From assembly GCA_036245805.1 (NCBI GenBank), contig BTRK01000005.1, forward strand, positions 13,368,984 through 13,432,983: a stretch of DNA of 64,000 nucleotides. The letters are read 5' to 3'. This document shows positions 59,100-64,000 of this stretch, one piece after another. This DNA is from Pristionchus mayeri. Its lineage: Eukaryota; Nematoda; Chromadorea; Rhabditida; Neodiplogasteridae. The stretch's first letter is position 1, and each line of letters starts with the position of its first letter. Position numbers and translations under genes: made by a program. The notes under the pieces were generated by a model that saw nothing but the letters and a program-made list of their open reading frames with translations, was not told the DNA's origin and did not search any database.

Positions 59100-61080
59100 A
59101 TGGTGTCATCAAACAATTCGGCATTCAAGATCTGCGGTAGCTTTCTACATTTTCATATGTCTTAATTTTCCATCTCAGGCATCGAGATTTCGCTCAGTAA
59201 TAACCAATCTGAGGACGTGAAAATCACCCATGCAGTGCCTAAGGTTACTATCGATTGTTTCCTCATTCGCTATATTTTCTTTCATCGTTGACTAATCTTC
59301 TATCATTCAGGCTTTCCTGGATCTGCATAACTTTCGAGCAGAGAAGGAAAAGTGTGATGTGACTGTGCTAGTAAATGGAAAGGAATTATATGCACATGAG
59401 GTTCGTTTGTTCTTCACATGCTCACAATGCCGAAACATGGAATCTGCTGTAAGGGTCACATTGCAAAACATGTTGATCACTTACACTATCGTCATTAATA
59501 TGTTCACTAATTGACTTCCTGTGTGCAATAGTGCATGCATAGGCTGTTCTGTGCGATCGGATTCCCTTTTTCTCCGCGTTGTTCGACGCAAAAATGGAAG
59601 AGACCGAGAAGAGAACGATCGAGCTGCGTCCTGATTATTGCGGTGAATTCATCGTAACCTCTCAATAATTCTGAATGAATTACTCACAGATTTTGACATC
59701 GAAATCATCGACGACTTGCTTGACTACGCTTACACTGGTCAACTGACAATCTCGACAGCGAACTTCCAGAATCTGCTGAGAGGAGGGGTCTACCTCAATA
59801 TGGTGAGAGGCTTTGTTTTTGGAAAGGTTGCATTCCCAATTTGCAAGTTTGAAGCAACTGTACGTGCATGCTATGTATTCTCCCTTGTTATTATCAGTCA
59901 TATATACACTGTCTCGTATCGTCGCACATTGGGCGTATATATAATAAATTTAATTCGCAAATTCTGCAGGAATTCGTTATCGACGAGTGTGCCCGATTCA
60001 TCAGACGACTTCTTGACATCGATAACGTCTTTGATGTGCTCTTCTTCTGCAGATCATTCGCCTTCCACAACATCGACGATTATATCCTTCGATTTATTGA
60101 TGTAAAGTGCAAACACATTCCGAGTTGTTCACAATCCCAAGTTTTCAGAACAACTTCGTGCCAATCTCTCATACTCTTGCTTTTCTCGACTTGTCAGTGG
60201 ACGAAGTCGAAAACCTTCTACGGAGAGACTCACTCAATGTCGACGATGAGACACAGGTAAGCATTGGGTTTCATGACAGAAAAATACAAAAACAAATGTT
60301 TAAATAATAACTTTATCAGGTATTCGATGCCCTGTGCCGGTGGATTAGCGCATCCAAGGAGTGAAGGAATGATGGAGCCAGGTTTTCAATGTAAAATGTG
60401 AAAATATATCAAACGACGACTTTTCAGATTACTGAGATGCGTCCGCTTCTCTCGTCTTCACAACAAGTTCATTGATGACACTGTCGAGAAGACGGATTGG
60501 GTCGTTGATGATTCCCGATGCATTGTCAGAGAAGCAAAGGTGCATTAGTAAAATGAACCGTATTTGCACAAGCCTCTGAATATTTCCCTCAGTCATGCGC
60601 ATATTTAACAACTAAACTTATACTTCAGGATATAAGTAAAAGCAATGAGTCTGTCAGTCAAATGCAATCATTCAAATCATCCAGAAGTTGCGACTCTTCA
60701 CATAAGCTAATTGTTGCTTTGTGTGAGTGTTACATATACATGCCATTATGAGAAAACAACTTTCATTTATTTACAACAAAACCATGAATGCAAATCAAAA
60801 CTTTATAGGCACCATCGTGGGTGAAGACTCAGGAAAGAATACATGTTCTCCACTTCTGTATGATCCTGTCGCAAATGTGTGGACAGGTAAGTGAGAGCTG
60901 CCAAAATATGAAACTATGCAAATTACAGAGTGCCCAATCCACATACTGCCGGTCAATGAAATGATCGCCATTGTGGAACACAAGGTAAGAGGATTGAATG
61001 ATAGCTTAAACATATATTATTGTTTAGATATATTTTTTCGGTGACAGAGGAGTTAAACCGAAAGGTTACAACTCCTCTGT
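59100..61080 (+). CDS. BTB-BACK-Kelch gene, copy 3 (3' truncated)
   Basis: ATG 59100 (MVSSNNSAFKICG). Exons encode BTB (CDVTVLVNGKELYAHE; VLCDRIPFFSALFDAKM; LLDYAYTGQLTIS) and BACK (FVIDECARFIRRLLD; FVPISHTLAFLDLSVDEVE; VFDALCRWISASKE). An intron 60361-60427 with donor GTGAAG joins ELLRCVRFSRL in frame; a reading that skips this donor meets a TGA. Then come a linker, CSPLLYDPVANVWTE, LPVNEMIAIVEH and IYFFGDRG, the start of a Kelch blade, ending at a hairpin. The remaining Kelch blades and the helicase lobe seen in copy 2 are missing. Likely a CUL3 adaptor fragment; it may be non-functional because the propeller is incomplete. Confidence 0.65.
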
Positions 61081-61081
61081 C
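61043..61081. repeat. 12-bp stem hairpin at the copy 3 break
   Basis: GACAGAGGAGTT and AACTCCTCTGTC flank a 15-nt loop within the last readable Kelch codons. Confidence 0.8.
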
Positions 61082-61082
61082 T

Positions 61083-61146
61083 AAAATATTATAACAATGC
61101 CGGGAACCACTCCAACCAGTGGTTCCCGGTATTGTTATAATATTTT
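61083..61146. repeat. 29-bp stem hairpin
   Basis: Arms 61083-61111 and 61118-61146 pair with a single mismatch around a 6-nt loop (CCAACC). Directly follows the smaller hairpin and is followed by a solo ACGCGTCTTCTGAGAG foldback end (61152 onward). No gene is seen from here to 61849. Confidence 0.85.
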
Positions 61147-61849
61147 ATTATATCACGCGTCTTCTGAGAGAATGCATGAAAACGGACTGCCCGCGGAACC
61201 AGGAGCCCCAAATTTCAGCAGTATCCACGAGATAATTATGCCAGAGCATATTGGGGACGAGAAAACTTTCTACGTAGGCCGTTTTTTTCAGAACCGGCTT
61301 TTAGGCATTATCCGGTTCAGCACCCGACTCTACCATATCAAAGCTCCCAGATGAGCTAGAATGGTGGCAGTGGGCTCAAAATGTTCGGAAAATTATTTTG
61401 AGAAACTTTTGTGTTGACAGTAATGTTCTTGGGTGTCATTTTCATATTGAAATTTACGAAAAACTGCGATCCAAAACGTAAAATAAATTCTACCTGCTCG
61501 GGAACCCCACTCTTTCAAGTATGCGGTGCTCATATTCGGAATCTCCATACCCGATTCTATCAGGAAAAATATAGTGCCGCTCTCCTTAGCGTGACAAGTG
61601 GTCTTCCCAAGGCGAAAATGGCGTCCGACTCGCACAATTGCACTATCACTTTTCTAAAAATCATCGGATAGCGGCTTCAAAACGTGACTTAATTAAAAAA
61701 AATCTCAAATAGGTAAAATAACTCTGAAAAACTCGAATAGAAAGCATGTTGAGACTTTTCAAAAATTTCGAAAAAAATCGAAAAATTTTTTTCTCGATTT
61801 TCATGAATTTTAAGTTTCATGATTTTCAAGAATCTTTCGCGACCAAAAT

Positions 61850-62340
61850 AATGTAATGGTAATACAGATGCATAATTTCTTCGAAAGGTGACCGATTTCG
61901 GTCACAGAGCCGGAAATTGGAAAATTTCCGGTTTTGGTCTCCGGATTTGGACAAGACTATTCAATATATTTAAAAAGCAAGACAACTAGCTTGTTAAATG
62001 TGTTGATAACGATAAATAAACACTTTTTATGCTAAAACGAAGATTTCTCACAAGAAATTACTATGATAAATGCAATTGCAGCTAAAATACACTTCGAAAA
62101 TACAACTACAATTGACAATGCAGTACTATCATTTCCTTGTAGATATCTTCGCTTTAGCAAAAATAAAGTGTTTATTTATCGTTGTCAACACATTTAACAA
62201 GCTAGTTGTCTTGCTTTTAAATATATTGAATAGTCTTGTCCAAATCCGGAGACCAAAACCGGAAATTTTCCAATTTCCGGCTCTGTGACCGAAATCGGTC
62301 ACCTTTCGAAGAAATAATGCATCTGTATTACCATTACATT
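61850..62340. repeat. Foldback element at the duplication breakpoint
   Basis: AATGTAATGGTAATACAG (61850) mirrors CTGTATTACCATTACATT (ending at 62340); arms about 170 bp. Its right end abuts exactly the truncated mariner of the right duplication arm. Confidence 0.85.
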
Positions 62341-62928
62341 GCAATGGGTGGATGCAGATGAGAAGCCCACGCCCGTCCCGAAGAAGGAAGAGCACGGAAA
62401 GAAGGAACTCCTCTGCTTCTTCTTCTCAGTGCTCGGTTCCATCTACTGGGAGATCCTCGCCCCTGGCACCAGCATCAATGCCGACCTCTTCTCTGAACAA
62501 CTGGAAGATGTCGCGATCAGAGTCCCTCCCAGACTCCTGAACCAGGGCAAAATTCTTCTTCTGATGGACAATGCTCGCCCACATCGAGCGAAGATGACCC
62601 AGAAGAAAATGGACGAGCTGAAGATCGAGAGGATTCCCCATCCACCGTATTCCCCGGATCTCTCTCCCATGCGACTACCACTGCTTCCGCTCTCTCTCTG
62701 ACTTCTGCAAAGGAAAGTAGTTCAAGAATCGAGATGAAGTTGTGAGGGATTTCGTGAACTGGGCGGTCTCGAAGAAACCCGCATTCTGGAAGAGAGGAAT
62801 CGAGACCCTGCCCAATCGCTGGAGGGAGGTAGTGAGAAAGAAGGGGGCATACATTGGTCACTGAGAATTGTAAAGCATTGAATAAAAAATAAAAACAAAA
62901 AATTATACGAACTTTCCGGACACCCCAA
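62340..62928 (+). mobile_element. Mariner copy 4, 5'-truncated
   Basis: Begins inside the transposase (QWVDADEKP) and runs to the 3' TIR at 62928, with TA at 62929-62930. Carries the same AAG to TAG stop as copy 3. Confidence 0.85.
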
Positions 62929-63139
62929 TATCATTGATGAATAAGATAAAGAGGAGAGGCCCGAGACAAGATCCCTGTGGCACGCCGGATATGACCGGGG
63001 ACGGAGGGGAAAAAGAGGTGTCAATAAAAACAGATTGCGTACGACCGGAAAGATATGCGTGGAACCAGGATACAGTCCAGCGCGCTTTTCGCTTAATTCC
63101 TTCCTCAATCCAGCCCCTCAGCTTCGTGATTCCACACAC
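62929..63139 (-). mobile_element. RT fragment, inverted duplicate
   Basis: Minus frame with [14 protein letters not shown], identical to 57082-57292. Confidence 0.8.
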
Positions 63140-63810
63140 GCGCTCGTACCTCCAACGTTATCTCAGTGATACTCAAAACATCTGGCCTTCCATATTCCTG
63201 TGAGTAACTGCAAGTCTCTCCTTTTCGCTCGCCCGCAGAAAAGTAGCTGTAGGCGCCCAACAATGACTTCCAATGACGTACGACTAAGAATGGTTTTTCC
63301 TTGATTTTCTGGCCTGTGAGGAGGAGTGACGACTGACATTTTTGCTTCTAAACAGGGAAGAAACCATGGGGAACAAATATGGGACGACAAATGTGCATCA
63401 GGCCTGGGAGAAGAAGCATAGGGCATTGCCCTCTCTCTGGCCACACGAAGACAGCGCGCAGGTCGATGAAGCAGAGGCTTTGCCGGAATCGAACATTAGG
63501 TGAGCTGTGACCCATACATTGTCAACGTAAATCCATGGTGTTCGAGATTCGATGTCAATAGGAATTTCAACAAAAAAATCTTCACTACGCCAACACAGCT
63601 GTGTATGAATTGGCTCGCGTTACCTGATCTTTCCAAAATCCCACAAGAGTGCGTGCAAAAGCGAGATTTCACGATCATTCCAAATATCACGTTTACGATC
63701 GAGTCACTCTTCGTTTACCCCCAGCCTCTATTGTCCACATCACTCGCAAACAAACATTGCTTGTGGCACACCTCAACTGATAAGCCCTGTAATTGTTACA
63801 TTCCCCTCCA

Positions 63811-64000
63811 ATGTCGTCGCTTTCAGTCACACGATCGATAGTTCTTCTCGCTATCCTATCTTCACTATATTTCTTCTTTTACTACTTTGAATGTAAGATA
63901 TACTCTCAATTTCCCTACTACATTCTGTCTTCCAGACTTTTCGCTGTCCTCGATAAACAAATTGCCCTTCGTTTATTTACAATCAAATGATTCCACAACA
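63811..64000 (+). CDS. Second GT14 glycosyltransferase copy, 5' end only
   Basis: Signal-anchor exon (63811-63891) and the start of exon 2 duplicate 56410 downward on the opposite strand. One substitution changes INKMPF to INKLPF. The gene continues beyond the window, so whether it is complete cannot be judged. Confidence 0.7.

Larger units (their letters stand above)
62340..64000. repeat. Right arm of inverted duplication, runs off the window
   Basis: Inverted copy of 56220-57880. It has a 1-bp insertion near the LSPCDYH codons of the mariner and a handful of substitutions. Confidence 0.9.

Noticed and set aside
60356..60366. Premature TGA in BTB copy 3 BACK domain
   Set aside because: Donor GTGAAG at 60361 removes it and joins ASKE to LLRCVRF in frame, matching the family.

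Overview
The window is nuclear DNA of a free-living or insect-associated nematode. Reasons: genes are split into short exons separated by small introns (often 40-100 bp) with nematode-style TTTCAG acceptors, and the gene families are those that expand in nematodes: serpentine chemoreceptors, F-box proteins, BTB/Kelch proteins, ShKT and Ly-6-like secreted proteins, and Core-2/I-branching (GT14) glycosyltransferases. A diplogastrid (Pristionchus-like) or other rhabditid source is my inference; nothing here fixes the species. No rRNA, true tRNA, CRISPR or bacterial operon structure was seen.

Layout. 0-2 kb: an F-box-like gene with a mirtron-like intron. 3.2-12.8 kb: one intact ShKT-type secreted gene (12.29-12.81 kb) and four decayed relatives that keep upstream sequence and a signal-peptide exon, among foldback repeats. 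16.3-17.0 kb: a Ly-6/three-finger-like gene and a relic. 17.7-23.4 kb: two paralogous membrane genes of unknown family on the + strand, the second with a 2.2 kb compound palindrome in its last intron. 23.8-33.0 kb: two serpentine-receptor genes on the - strand, one holding two transposon relics and the other a 3.9 kb LINE in introns. 33.5-53.3 kb and 59.1-61.1 kb: three members of a + strand family whose pieces add up to BTB-BACK-Kelch followed by the first RecA lobe of a UAP56/DDX39-type (DECD) helicase. 53.7-56.4 kb: a GT14 glycosyltransferase with a repeat-coded Ser/Thr tail. 56.2-57.9 and 62.3-64.0 kb: the arms of a recent inverted duplication that carries the 5' end of the GT14 gene past the window edge.

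Roughly a third to a half of the sequence is mobile or repeat DNA: four mariner copies of one DD34D family (all defective), two further mariner-type relics, three CR1/Jockey-like LINE pieces, a non-autonomous LTR element with a 5-bp target duplication, and about eleven foldback (palindromic) elements. A 7.2 kb intron of the second BTB/Kelch/helicase copy contains a LINE that itself contains an LTR element and a mariner.

The most unusual content is the BTB-BACK-Kelch-helicase-lobe fusion, seen as in-phase exon junctions in two copies. It looks like a substrate-adaptor scaffold for ubiquitin ligase carrying a probably ATPase-dead copy of an mRNA-export helicase lobe. Secondary signals are foldback elements containing tRNA-like pol III box modules, a 5'-tailed mirtron candidate, a GC-rich structured-RNA candidate at 37.92-38.09 kb, and mariners that moved after acquiring the same nonsense codon.
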